Positions 16,401 to 24,905 of a DNA stretch of 64,000 bases are shown piece by piece (position 1 is the stretch's first letter; every line of letters starts with the position of its first letter). Below the pieces are notes generated by a model that had not been told where the DNA came from, searched no databases, and saw nothing but the letters and a program-made list of their open reading frames with translations. The position numbers were made by a program, and so were the translations under genes. This DNA comes from Synergistaceae bacterium (GTDB taxonomy: Bacteria; Synergistota; Synergistia; Synergistales; Aminithiophilaceae): the NCBI GenBank assembly GCA_016756725.1, contig JAESII010000010.1, positions 1 to 64,000 of the forward strand, written 5' to 3'.

Positions 16401-17741
16401 TTGAACGGAAAAGTGTTACCCCGCAGTTTCAAGACCCAGGCTCCACTCATCGTCAAGGGCGAGGGCATCTACCTTGAAGATGAACAGGGCAACCGTTATA
16501 TTGACGGTTGCAGCGGTGCCCTGATCTCCAACTTGGGGCATGGCTGCTCCGAGGTCATTAAGGCCGTCACGGCCCAGCTCAACACGATTGAATTTGCCCA
16601 TCCCTCCCGGTGGCGTACCGAAGCCACCGAGGATGCTGCCCGCGAGGTGGCCTCCCTCGCCCCGGAAGGCCTCGACTACGTCTGGTTCGTCAGCGGCGGC
16701 AGCGAGGCCATCGAGTCAGCCGTCAAGCTGGCCCGCCAGTACTACCTTGAGCGTGACGGTCAGGCCACGGCCAAGGCTCAGGTGATCGCCCGCTGGAATT
16801 CCTACCACGGCAGTACTATCGGGACTATGGCCCTTGCCGGAAGCATGGCCCGGCGCCGCCTCTTTTCTCCGCTTTTTCAGGAGTTCCCCAAGATTTCCGC
16901 CCATTACTGCTACCGCTGTCCCTTCGGGGCCCGATACCCTTCCTGCGGTCTTCTCTGCGCCAAGGAGCTGGAAGCGACGATCCGCAGGATCGGCCCCCAG
17001 TATCTTTCGGCTTTCATCGCCGAACCCATCGTCGGCTCCACCGTCGGTGCCCTGACGCCTCCCGACGAGTATTGGCCCATGATTCGTGAGATCTGCGACC
17101 GTTACGACATCCTCCTCATCGCCGACGAGGTCATGACGGGCTGCGGCCGGACGGGAGCCAATTTCTGCGTCGATCACTGGAACGTCAAACCCGACATCAT
17201 TGCCACGGCCAAGGGTATGGCTGCCGGCTATGTCCCCACGGGCGGGATCATCGTCCGCAACGAGATTGCCGAGACGCTCCGCGACGGCAGCGGTGCCTTC
17301 CTCCACGGTCACACCTACAACGGCAATCCCCTAAGCGGGGCCGCGACGGCAGCCGTTTTCCGCTACCTCAAGGAACACAAGGTCGTCGAGAACGCCAGGA
17401 TTCAAGGAGAGCGGCTCGAGGCCGGCCTCAGGAAGATCGAAGCCTCCAATCCCATGGTGGGTGAGGTTCGTGGCAAAGGGCTCATGTGGGGCTTCGAGCT
17501 CGTTGCCGACAAGGAGACCCGCATGCCCTTCGCCAAGGCCAAGGGCGCCTCAGCCCTGGCGACGCAGGAATGTCTCGACCGGGGACTCGTCATCTATCCC
17601 GGCGGCGGCATGGTCGACGGTGTGGAAGGAGACAATTTTCTCATCGCTCCACCTCTGGTCGTGACGGCTCAGCAGGTCGACATGATCCTCGAAAAGCTGG
17701 AAGAGGGGCTTGCCGCAGCGGCGAAGAAGCTCCTTTCTTGA
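16401..17741 (+). CDS. Class III pyridoxal-phosphate aminotransferase
   Basis: A 446-residue omega-aminotransferase-type enzyme. Family marks: WFVSGGSEAIESAVKLAR (phosphate-binding loop), SYHGST, FIAEPIVGS, LIADEVMTGCGRTG with the cofactor Asp, and the Schiff-base lysine K271 in IATAKGMAAGY. A cysteine cluster, HYCYRCPFG with further Cys to LLC (about 169-186), is unusual and could be structural. The start is TTG 16401 with AAGGAG ten bases before. Class III enzymes act on amino groups distant from or beta to the carboxylate. With a 3-oxoacid CoA-transferase and a thiolase in the same operon, a beta-amino acid substrate is plausible; this is inference. Confidence 0.92.
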   Translation: MNGKVLPRSFKTQAPLIVKGEGIYLEDEQGNRYIDGCSGALISNLGHGCSEVIKAVTAQLNTIEFAHPSRWRTEATEDAAREVASLAPEGLDYVWFVSGGSEAIESAVKLARQYYLERDGQATAKAQVIARWNSYHGSTIGTMALAGSMARRRLFSPLFQEFPKISAHYCYRCPFGARYPSCGLLCAKELEATIRRIGPQYLSAFIAEPIVGSTVGALTPPDEYWPMIREICDRYDILLIADEVMTGCGRTGANFCVDHWNVKPDIIATAKGMAAGYVPTGGIIVRNEIAETLRDGSGAFLHGHTYNGNPLSGAATAAVFRYLKEHKVVENARIQGERLEAGLRKIEASNPMVGEVRGKGLMWGFELVADKETRMPFAKAKGASALATQECLDRGLVIYPGGGMVDGVEGDNFLIAPPLVVTAQQVDMILEKLEEGLAAAAKKLLS

Positions 17742-17832
17742 TGACCCCGGAAGGGTCCGTTCAAGAAGCACGCGTCAGTCGTTCGGGGAAGCAGGAAGCT
17801 AGTGTCATCATTTGGAAGGAGGAAACAGCGTC

Positions 17833-18792
17833 ATGAAGAAGAGTCTCGTTGCAGCCCTGGTTATCGCAAGCCTTTTTGCCTTCGCAGGTTCCGCCTTTGC
17901 CGTGACTTTCATCACCATTGGTTCCGGAGGTGTCGGAGGGACCTACTACCCCCTCGGCGGTGCCATGGCCGAAGTGCTGACCAAGGCCGATATCGGCGTC
18001 AAGGCCACCTCGCGATCCACGTCCGCCTCCCGTGAGAACTGCCGCCTTTTGGCCTCGGGCCGGGCTCAGATCGGCATGACCATGGGCTCCACTCTTTACC
18101 AGGCCTATCACGGGCTGGATGCCTTCGAGCAGGACGGCAAGCTGCCCTTGCGGATCCTCATGCACATGTACCCGGCTCCCCACCATCTTGTGACGACGAC
18201 CCGCACGGGCATCACCTCCTTCGAGGACATCAAGGGCAAGAAGGTCTCCCTCGGTGCCCCCGGCGGCGGTGACCAGGTCCTGACCCAGATGATCCTTGCC
18301 GCTGCTGGCATCGATCCCGACAAGGATCTTCAGAAGCAGCAGCTCACCCAGCCCGAGGGCGTCATGGCCCTCAAGGACGGCAACGTCGACGCCGTCTTCT
18401 GGAACTTCGCCACGCCTGGGTCGGCGGTCCTCGAAGTCTCCGCTGTCCGCGACGTCGTCCTCATCCCCCTTCCCGAAGATCTCGTGGCCAAGGTGACGGA
18501 GCAGCATCCCTTCCTCTTCGCCTACAAGATTCCCAAGGGAACCTATCCGGGCATGACTGACGATGTCCTTACCGTCGCCGACGGCAACTTCCTCGCCGTC
18601 AACGCCGACATGGATGAAAAGCTGGGCTATGACCTGGTGAAGACCCTCATTGACAACCGCGATGAATTCGTCAAGGTGACCCAGCAGGCCGCTCACTTCG
18701 TTCCTGAAGAGGCCAGCGTTGGCATCATCCCCTTCACGGCCGGAGCCGGCAAGTTCTTCGGCGAGCACGGCATTGAGGTACTCGTGGAATAG
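17833..18792 (+). CDS. TAXI family TRAP transporter solute-binding protein
   Basis: A 319-residue periplasmic binding protein. A clear signal peptide ends in FAFAGSAFA, followed by TFITIGSGGVGGTYYPLGGA, the TAXI hallmark, and later GKKVSLGAPGGGDQVLT and DAVFWN. TAXI proteins deliver organic acids or amino-acid-like solutes to a fused TRAP permease; glutamate, 2-oxoglutarate and others are known. ATG 17833 follows AAGGAGGAAACAG; a start at 17812 lies in the binding site. A hairpin after the gene may allow higher expression of the binding protein than of the permease. Confidence 0.95.
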   Translation: MKKSLVAALVIASLFAFAGSAFAVTFITIGSGGVGGTYYPLGGAMAEVLTKADIGVKATSRSTSASRENCRLLASGRAQIGMTMGSTLYQAYHGLDAFEQDGKLPLRILMHMYPAPHHLVTTTRTGITSFEDIKGKKVSLGAPGGGDQVLTQMILAAAGIDPDKDLQKQQLTQPEGVMALKDGNVDAVFWNFATPGSAVLEVSAVRDVVLIPLPEDLVAKVTEQHPFLFAYKIPKGTYPGMTDDVLTVADGNFLAVNADMDEKLGYDLVKTLIDNRDEFVKVTQQAAHFVPEEASVGIIPFTAGAGKFFGEHGIEVLVE

Positions 18793-18807
18793 GAAGCCCC
18801 CTTCCGT

Positions 18808-18832
18808 CGGGGGGAGGCACTGCCTCCTCCCG
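18808..18832 (+). terminator. GC-rich hairpin between binding protein and permease
   Basis: GGGGGGAGGCA and TGCCTCCTCCC form a tight stem with no T tract. More likely an mRNA stability or partial-attenuation element than a full terminator, since the permease lacks its own promoter here. Confidence 0.45.
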
Positions 18833-18881
18833 ATTTCCACATAAGACGACATAGAAACTGACAGGGGAGGTTTTCCTCACA

Positions 18882-20846
18882 ATGACAGACAGCGAGCACA
18901 CGGAGAAAACGAAAGAGACCCTTCCGATCCAGGACTGCGCCGCCGTTCCCGTCGATGATGTCGAGGGAGGCAAGCGTCGGACCCTTTCGGGATGGCAGTG
19001 GTGGATCGTCGCCGGTCTTGCCCTTTCGGCTTCTCTCTTCCACCTCTATACGGCGGCCTTCGGTCTCCTGCCGGCCATGCACCAGCGAGGTATCCACTGG
19101 TTTTTCATGGGCGTCCTGCTCTTTCTGCTCTATCCTATCTCTCAGAATCGCCCCAAGGACCGTATTGATCTCTGGGATTGGGCCTGTGCGGCCGTCATGG
19201 CCGTCGGATGCCTCAATATCGTTCTCAACTGGGATGCCATCGCCATGCGGGAAGGTCTGCCCATCGCCTCCGATATCTACCTGGGACTGGCCATGATCTT
19301 TCTCGTTCTTGAGGGCGCCAGGCGCTCCATGGGATGGCCTCTTCCGATCATGGCCATCATCGCCCTGCTCTACGCTCTCTTTGGCCCCTACTTCCCGGGC
19401 CTTCTCGCTCACGGCGGATTTCCCATCGAGGAGATCGCTCCCTTCCAGTATCTGAGGACGGACGGCATTTTCGGCGTTCCCCTCGGGGTTTCGGCCTCTT
19501 TTATCTTCCTCTTTGTCCTTTTCGGCGCTTTTCTGAGCTCTTCTGGGGCGGGCCAATTCTTCATCGACCTGGCTGTGGCCCTCACGGGCCGCAGTCAGGG
19601 CGGCCCCGGCAAGGCGGCCGTCGTCGCCAGTGCCCTCATGGGCACTGTGTCGGGCAGTTCCTGCGCCAATGCCGTGACGACGGGAGCCTTTACCATCCCT
19701 CTCATGAAGCAGGCGGGCTACAAAGGGGAATTTGCCGGTGCCATCGTCGCCGCCGCGTCGACGGGAGGCCAGGTCATGCCACCCGTCATGGGGGCTGCGG
19801 CCTTCATCATGGCTCAGTTCCTCGGGATCGCCTATTGGGAGATCGTCGTGGCCGCCGCCATTCCGGCGACGCTCTACTTCATCTCCATCATGGCCATGGT
19901 CCATTTCCGGGCAGGCAAGAAGCGGATGGTCAAACTTGATCCCGACAAGCTCCCCAAGGCGAAAGCGATCCTTAAAGAGGGCTGGCACCTTCTTTTCCCC
20001 ATCGTGACCCTCGTCATCTTCCTGGCTTTGGGTTACTCGCCCGTCAAGGCTGTCTTCTGGTCCATCGTGCTTCTCGTGGCCGTCTCCTTGGTGGGCAAAA
20101 AAGAATACCGCATGACGCCCCAGCGCGTCCTCGATGCCCTCATCAACGGCGCCATTGGTGCCATCGAAGTGGCCGCTGCCTGCGCCTGCTCGGGCATCGT
20201 GATCGGCGTCATCGGCATTACCGGCGTCGGCCTGGCCTTCTCGTCCTTCGTTCTGAGCCTCTCTGGCGGGATCCTGCCGCTGGCTCTGATGCTGACCATG
20301 GTGGGATCGATCATCCTCGGTATGGGCGTTCCCACAACAGCCCAGTACATCATCACCTCGACCCTGGCTGCTCCGGCCCTGGCACAGATGGGCGTTCCCA
20401 TGATGTCGGCCCACCTTTTCTGCCTCTATTTCGGCGTTCTCGCCGACGTGACGCCTCCTGTCGCCCTGGCGACCTACGCCGCCTCGGGGATTTCCAAGTC
20501 CAATCCCCTGAAAACGGGTTTCACGGCTCTGGTGACGGCCATTGCCGGTTTCCTTGTGCCCTACATGTTCGTTTACAACCCCTATCTGCTGCTCAAGGGC
20601 AATCCTCTCATGATCGTCCTCGGCTGCGCCACGGCCCTGATCGCGATCATCGCCCTTTCCGCAGGGGTTCAGGGGTTCTTCGTCAACGACCTCAATATCA
20701 TCGAGAGGCTGGCCTTCCTGGCTGTTCCCTTCTTCATCATTTACCCTTCGCTTGTCGCCAACGGAGTCGCCGTAGCGGTCGTTGCCGCTGTCTTTGTCCT
20801 TCAGAAGGCCCGGTCACCCAAAAAGGCAGCAACCTTGGGTGGCTAG
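18882..20846 (+). CDS. TRAP transporter permease, fused small and large subunits (DctQM type)
   Basis: A 654-residue protein with about 16 or more hydrophobic segments. The first part (about 40-170) is the four-helix DctQ-like region. The rest is the DctM-like channel with duplicated helical repeats, including SGAGQFFIDLAVALTGRSQG, MGTVSGSSCANAVTTGAFT and GMGVPTTAQYIITSTLAAPA. Fused permeases of this type pair with TAXI binding proteins and use a sodium gradient. The first 40 residues are hydrophilic. It sits between the binding protein and the CoA-transferase genes, so substrate import and activation are encoded together. Confidence 0.95.
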   Translation: MTDSEHTEKTKETLPIQDCAAVPVDDVEGGKRRTLSGWQWWIVAGLALSASLFHLYTAAFGLLPAMHQRGIHWFFMGVLLFLLYPISQNRPKDRIDLWDWACAAVMAVGCLNIVLNWDAIAMREGLPIASDIYLGLAMIFLVLEGARRSMGWPLPIMAIIALLYALFGPYFPGLLAHGGFPIEEIAPFQYLRTDGIFGVPLGVSASFIFLFVLFGAFLSSSGAGQFFIDLAVALTGRSQGGPGKAAVVASALMGTVSGSSCANAVTTGAFTIPLMKQAGYKGEFAGAIVAAASTGGQVMPPVMGAAAFIMAQFLGIAYWEIVVAAAIPATLYFISIMAMVHFRAGKKRMVKLDPDKLPKAKAILKEGWHLLFPIVTLVIFLALGYSPVKAVFWSIVLLVAVSLVGKKEYRMTPQRVLDALINGAIGAIEVAAACACSGIVIGVIGITGVGLAFSSFVLSLSGGILPLALMLTMVGSIILGMGVPTTAQYIITSTLAAPALAQMGVPMMSAHLFCLYFGVLADVTPPVALATYAASGISKSNPLKTGFTALVTAIAGFLVPYMFVYNPYLLLKGNPLMIVLGCATALIAIIALSAGVQGFFVNDLNIIERLAFLAVPFFIIYPSLVANGVAVAVVAAVFVLQKARSPKKAATLGG

Positions 20847-20876
20847 GTCCACCGAATCAGGAGGTGTGGCGCGGTT

Positions 20877-21566
20877 ATGTCTCGTAAGATCGTCAAACCC
20901 GTTATTTCGGCCCAGGAGGCCGTCGGGCGAGTCAAGCCCGGATCAAGCATCATGGTCGGAGGCTTCAACTACGGGGGCATTCCCTACTCCCTTGTCGAAG
21001 CTCTCGTGGCAGCCGGCGTCAACGATTTGACCCTCATCGCCAACGACACGGCCTATGAGAACGTCGGTCACGGAAGACTCGTTGCCAACGGCCAGGTGAA
21101 GAAGGTGATTGCCTCCCATGTAGGGCTCAACAAGAAGACGGGCCAGCTTTTCCACGACGGGCAATTGGAGCTGGAGCTCTGTCCTCAGGGCACCTTCGTC
21201 GAACGAATCCGTGCCGGGGGCTTTGGTCTGGGCGGGTTCCTGACGCCCACCGGCGTGGGGACCGTCGTGGAGGAGGGCAAGCAGGTCCTTGAGGTTAAGG
21301 GCAGGAAGTACATTCTCGAGTTGCCTCTTCGGGCTGACGTGGCCTTCATTAGGGCCCATCGGGCCGACCGTCACGGCAATCTGACCTTTTTCGGCACGAA
21401 CCGGAACTTCAACCCCACCATGGCCATGGCCGCCGATTACGTCGTCGCCGAAGTGGACTCCATCCTTGAGGTGGGGGAGATCGATCCCAACGATGTCGTC
21501 ACGCCGGGCATTCTCATTGATGCGCTCGTGGTGAAGGGGGATAACTACTATGCTGCCAGAACTTAA
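20877..21566 (+). CDS. 3-oxoacid CoA-transferase, subunit A
   Basis: A 229-residue alpha subunit of the family I CoA-transferases (AtoD/ScoA type). Seen: MVGGFNYGGIPYSLVEAL, the oxyanion-loop-like segment LELCPQGTFVERIRAGGFGL, and GGFLTPTGVGT. It works with the next gene to transfer CoA from acetyl-CoA or succinyl-CoA to a 3-oxoacid. It overlaps subunit B by 17 bases, indicating coupled translation. ATG 20877 lies ten or so bases after AGGAGG. Confidence 0.95.
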   Translation: MSRKIVKPVISAQEAVGRVKPGSSIMVGGFNYGGIPYSLVEALVAAGVNDLTLIANDTAYENVGHGRLVANGQVKKVIASHVGLNKKTGQLFHDGQLELELCPQGTFVERIRAGGFGLGGFLTPTGVGTVVEEGKQVLEVKGRKYILELPLRADVAFIRAHRADRHGNLTFFGTNRNFNPTMAMAADYVVAEVDSILEVGEIDPNDVVTPGILIDALVVKGDNYYAART

Positions 21567-22230
21567 CGAAGAGCTCGTCCGTAGCCGGATCGCGCGCCGC
21601 ATCGCCCGCGAATTCCATGACGGGGCGGTCGTCAATCTGGGCATCGGCATTCCCACTCTTGTTTCCGACTACATTCCCGAAGATGTCCGCGTCGTCTTCC
21701 AGACCGAAAACGGAGTCGTCGGCGCCGGTCCGGCACCGGAGGTTCCCGATCTTCGCTTCATCGGTGCCGGCGGAAGGCATCTCACCCTCCTGCCTGGAAG
21801 CGCTCTCGTCTCTAGCGATCTCAGCTTCGGCCTCATTCGGGGTGGCCACGTCGACGCTACCGTTCTCGGTGCCCTTGAGGTCAGCCAGGATGGTGACCTC
21901 GCCAACTGGATGGTGCCCGGAAAGATGGTGCCCGGCATGGGCGGCGCCATGGACCTCGTCACCGGAGCCCGTCAGGTCATCATCGCCACGACGCACACGA
22001 CGAAAAAGGGCGACGCCAAGATTCTGAAAGAGTGTACCCTGCCTCTGACGGCCAAAGGTGTGGTTAGCCTCGTCGTGACGGAGTTCGCCGTCTTCCGGAT
22101 CTGTGAAGGGAAGATGGAGCTCGCCGAGATTGCTCCTGATGTGACCCTTGAAGACCTCAAGGCCGTCACCGAGGCCGAGTACACCGTGGCTGATCCCCTG
22201 CCGATCATGCAGGGTACGGAGGAGGAATAG
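21550..22230 (+). CDS. 3-oxoacid CoA-transferase, subunit B
   Basis: A 226-residue beta subunit (AtoA/ScoB type). The catalytic glutamate is E53 in FQTENGVVG, after the typical NLGIGIPTLVSDYIP. GGHVDATVLGALEVS and GMGGAMDLV are also family segments. The reaction makes a 3-oxoacyl-CoA from a free 3-oxoacid. The exact acid (acetoacetate or a longer or amino-substituted one) cannot be read from the sequence. It ends two bases before the thiolase start. Confidence 0.95.
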   Translation: MLPELNEELVRSRIARRIAREFHDGAVVNLGIGIPTLVSDYIPEDVRVVFQTENGVVGAGPAPEVPDLRFIGAGGRHLTLLPGSALVSSDLSFGLIRGGHVDATVLGALEVSQDGDLANWMVPGKMVPGMGGAMDLVTGARQVIIATTHTTKKGDAKILKECTLPLTAKGVVSLVVTEFAVFRICEGKMELAEIAPDVTLEDLKAVTEAEYTVADPLPIMQGTEEE

Positions 22231-22232
22231 CG

Positions 22233-23417
22233 ATGGCACGGGTCGTCATTCTCAGCGCCTGCCGGACGGCGGGAGGGAAGTTCGGCGGAGGGCTTTCCCG
22301 CTTCGAGGCCTCTGATCTGGGTGGCATGGCCGTCGCCGAGGCGATGAAGCGCAGTGGGCTGTCCGGTGAGGTCATCGACGAGGTGATTCTCGGCAATGGC
22401 TGGCAGGCCGGTGTCGGTGCCAATCCTGCCCGGATCGCTCTCTATAAGGGCGGTCTGCCTCAGTCCATTCCGGCCTTCACTGTCAACATTCGCTGCGGTT
22501 CCGGCATCCGCACGGTCATGCTCGGCAGCGACAGGATCCGTCTCGGCGATGCCAAGGCCATGGTCGTCGGCGGCATGGAGAGCGCCTCCAACGTTCCCTA
22601 CCTGCTCCCTGACGCGCGCTGGGGGCACCGGATGGGCGAGAAGAAGGCCCTCGATGTCCTCCATAAGGACGGCTTCCTCTGTCCCGTCGCCGGTAAGCTG
22701 ATGGGAGAGGCCACGGAAGACCTCGTCGAGGAGCTCTCCATAACCCGCGAGGAGCAGGACCTCTTTGCCCTTGAAAGCCACAGAAAGGCAAGCGAGGCGA
22801 CAGAAAGGGGCTATTTCAAGGAGGAGATCTTCCCCGTCTCCTATCGGGACCGCAAGAAGGGCGAGATCGTCATCGACAAGGATGAGATTCCCCGGTCCGA
22901 TACGACGATGGAAGCCCTTGCCAAGCTGCCGGTGATCTTCAAGAAAAACGGCACCATCACGGCAGGGTCCAGCTCTGCTCTCTGCGACGCCGGCAGCGTT
23001 CTGGTCATCGCCGACGGTGACTGGGCCGAGTCTCAGGGGCTCAAACCAATGGCAGAGATCGTCGGCTATGCCGCCGGTGCCCTCGAAGCGGAGCGTTTCG
23101 GCCTGGGGCCTACCATCGCCATGCCCAAGGCCCTCTCCATGGCTGGTCTGAGTCTGGAGGACATGGATCTCATCGAGATCAACGAGGCTTTTGCCTCTCA
23201 GGTCATCGCCTGTCACCGCGTCATGCCCTTTGATAGGGATCGTCTCAACGTCCACGGCGGGGCCATCGCCTTGGGCCATCCTATCGGCGCCTCGGGCGCC
23301 AAGATCCTGACGACCCTTCTTTATGCCCTAAAAAACCGGGACAAGGAGCTGGGTATCGCCAGCGCCTGCATCGGCGGTGGACAGGGTGTGGCTATCGTCG
23401 TCAGGAGGCTCCGCTGA
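22233..23417 (+). CDS. Thiolase (acetyl-CoA C-acyltransferase)
   Basis: A 394-residue thiolase. Active-site residues: C88 in NIRCGSG, H349 in GHPIGASG and C379 in SACIGGGQG. NEAFASQVIA is also present. In this operon it would cleave the 3-oxoacyl-CoA made by the CoA-transferase, releasing acetyl-CoA for ATP synthesis. The first motif reads IRCGSGIRTV rather than the common NKVCGSGLKAV, a small departure that may reflect a side chain other than that of acetoacetyl-CoA. Last gene of the operon, followed by a terminator. Confidence 0.95.
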   Translation: MARVVILSACRTAGGKFGGGLSRFEASDLGGMAVAEAMKRSGLSGEVIDEVILGNGWQAGVGANPARIALYKGGLPQSIPAFTVNIRCGSGIRTVMLGSDRIRLGDAKAMVVGGMESASNVPYLLPDARWGHRMGEKKALDVLHKDGFLCPVAGKLMGEATEDLVEELSITREEQDLFALESHRKASEATERGYFKEEIFPVSYRDRKKGEIVIDKDEIPRSDTTMEALAKLPVIFKKNGTITAGSSSALCDAGSVLVIADGDWAESQGLKPMAEIVGYAAGALEAERFGLGPTIAMPKALSMAGLSLEDMDLIEINEAFASQVIACHRVMPFDRDRLNVHGGAIALGHPIGASGAKILTTLLYALKNRDKELGIASACIGGGQGVAIVVRRLR

Positions 23418-23446
23418 CTTTAGACCTCTTCAGTACCTCCTTCCCC

Positions 23447-23478
23447 GAGAGGGCCCGCGCTTCCGCGCGGGCCCTCTC
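23447..23478 (+). terminator. Terminator of the thiolase operon
   Basis: GAGAGGGCCCGCGC, loop TTCC, GCGCGGGCCCTCTC: a 14-base-pair perfect stem. There is no strong T tract. It lies between the operon and the convergent cheX-like gene. Confidence 0.7.
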
Positions 23479-23526
23479 TCGATGAACCGATGGGGATCAA
23501 CTACAATGGGGATGATCCGAAGGGGT

Positions 23527-24060
23527 TCACGGTTCGATGTCGTCCTCGTAACGGAGGGCCATGACGGTAAAGAAGAAACGCCCGCCCGTTCCGACGATCC
23601 TGTAGGGGAGAATGAAGCGGCGGTTCGTCGAAAGGGCGGCCTGACGGATCGTGTCGCCTATGAAGACCTGGGGCGGCGTCAGGTCAAGGACGTATTCCTT
23701 CTCGGCCAGGCCCATGACCATCTGGCCGCCGATCATGTTGAGCATCTCGCCGGCGGCGCTGACGACGATGGGGTTGTCGAGGTCGGCTTCCATCATGTCC
23801 CCCGAAAGGGCCTTGAAGAGGAGGCCGAAGGCCGTCTCATCCATGACCAGAGAGAGTCCGCCCTGGATCTGTCCCACATAGCCGAGCATGGCCACGATGC
23901 GCCCCTCAGGCAGCTGACTTGTCAGGCGGACATCCCGTCTGTCCAGAGCCAGTTTATGGCCGATGGATTCGACGAACCGTGTCAGGCCTTTCTGAGCTCC
24001 CTGAACGAGATCGGTAAGGATTTCCAGCCTGATGTTGGATGGCGGGAGCGGTGTCGTCAT
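23527..24060 (-). CDS. CheX-like chemotaxis phosphatase domain protein
   Basis: A 177-residue protein of the CheC/CheX/FliY group. Its middle segment NPIVVSAAGEMLNMIGGQMV carries the CheX-type active-site pattern (Glu and Asn spaced by three). GGLSLVMDETAFGLLFKALSG comes before it and LSTNRRFILPYRI after it. CheX dephosphorylates CheY-P. No other chemotaxis gene lies nearby, so it may act with a remote system or another response regulator. ATG 24060 follows GGGGGC; an ATG at 24132 would add an unlikely 24 residues. Confidence 0.8.
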   Translation of the reverse strand: MTTPLPPSNIRLEILTDLVQGAQKGLTRFVESIGHKLALDRRDVRLTSQLPEGRIVAMLGYVGQIQGGLSLVMDETAFGLLFKALSGDMMEADLDNPIVVSAAGEMLNMIGGQMVMGLAEKEYVLDLTPPQVFIGDTIRQAALSTNRRFILPYRIVGTGGRFFFTVMALRYEDDIEP

Positions 24061-24182
24061 CGTTTTCTGCCCCCTGTCGTTTTCGAGATGACTCCCAGCA
24101 TAGCAGCTTTTCCCTTGCCTGAGCAGGGGCAAAAGGAGGGAGACCGATCAATCGAGACTGTTTTTTCCTGATCCATCATGAC

Positions 24183-24905
24183 TTGGACCGTGAGGCGCCG
24201 GGATCGGAAGGGACGACACGGAAGGCCCTATCCCTCATCCCCGGCCTGCCGAAAGACCCCTGGACCCTTGATGTCGGATGCGGCCCCGGTGGACAGACGA
24301 TGACCCTTCTTCGGGAACTGCCGGGGAGGTTCTTTGCCGTCGACCTCTACCGCCCCTATCTGGACGAGCTTCACCGGAAGGCTCTGGAGGCTGGGCTGGC
24401 CCACCACCTGGCCGTCATCGAGGCCGACATGGCCCGTCTGCCCTTTCCGGAAGGGAGTTTTGACCTCATCTGGTCCGAAGGGGCCATCTACAACGTCGGT
24501 TTCCGCCGGGGCCTTGAGCTTTGGCGTCCTCTTCTTCGTCCCCGAGGCTGCCTTGCCGTCACTGATGCCGTCTATCTCGTTCCCCAGCCGGACAGGGAGG
24601 TCCGGACCTTCTGGAACGAAAACTATCCGACGATGACGACGGTCGAGGAGAACCTGAAAGCGATCGCCGCGGCCGGCTACCGTCCTTTGGGGCATTTCGT
24701 CCTGCCTCAAGGCGACTGGGAAAACTACTACGGGCCTCTCGAGGCGAGGCTGGAAGCCCTTGCCGCCAGCCACGAGGGCGATGAGGGGATGGAAGCCGTC
24801 ATCGCCATTGAGAGAGAGGAAATTGCTCTCTGGAAGCGATGGGGTGGCCAGTACGGTTACGCTTTTTTCGTCATGACCCGGGAGGAGAGTGAGCCGAAAG
24901 CATGA
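24183..24905 (+). CDS. Class I SAM-dependent methyltransferase
   Basis: At least 240 residues. Motif I is LDVGCGPGGQT (about 28-38), the acidic loop is FAVDLYRP, and later come EADMARLPFPEGSFDLIWSEG and the substrate region. The TTG at 24183 is the first canonical start. However, the frame is open upstream and encodes FFLIHHDL before DREAPGS, which matches the usual N-terminus of this family ahead of its PRQGPGS motif. AAGGAGGGAG ends six bases before an ATC at 24147, so an AUC start is possible. The substrate is unknown. The stop overlaps the ogt start. Confidence 0.88.
   Translation: MDREAPGSEGTTRKALSLIPGLPKDPWTLDVGCGPGGQTMTLLRELPGRFFAVDLYRPYLDELHRKALEAGLAHHLAVIEADMARLPFPEGSFDLIWSEGAIYNVGFRRGLELWRPLLRPRGCLAVTDAVYLVPQPDREVRTFWNENYPTMTTVEENLKAIAAAGYRPLGHFVLPQGDWENYYGPLEARLEALAASHEGDEGMEAVIAIEREEIALWKRWGGQYGYAFFVMTREESEPKA

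Noticed and set aside
18693-20414. 573-codon open frame opposite the TRAP permease
   Set aside because: Highly charged low-complexity text (His, Asp, Gly) with no motif; the permease on the other strand is certain.
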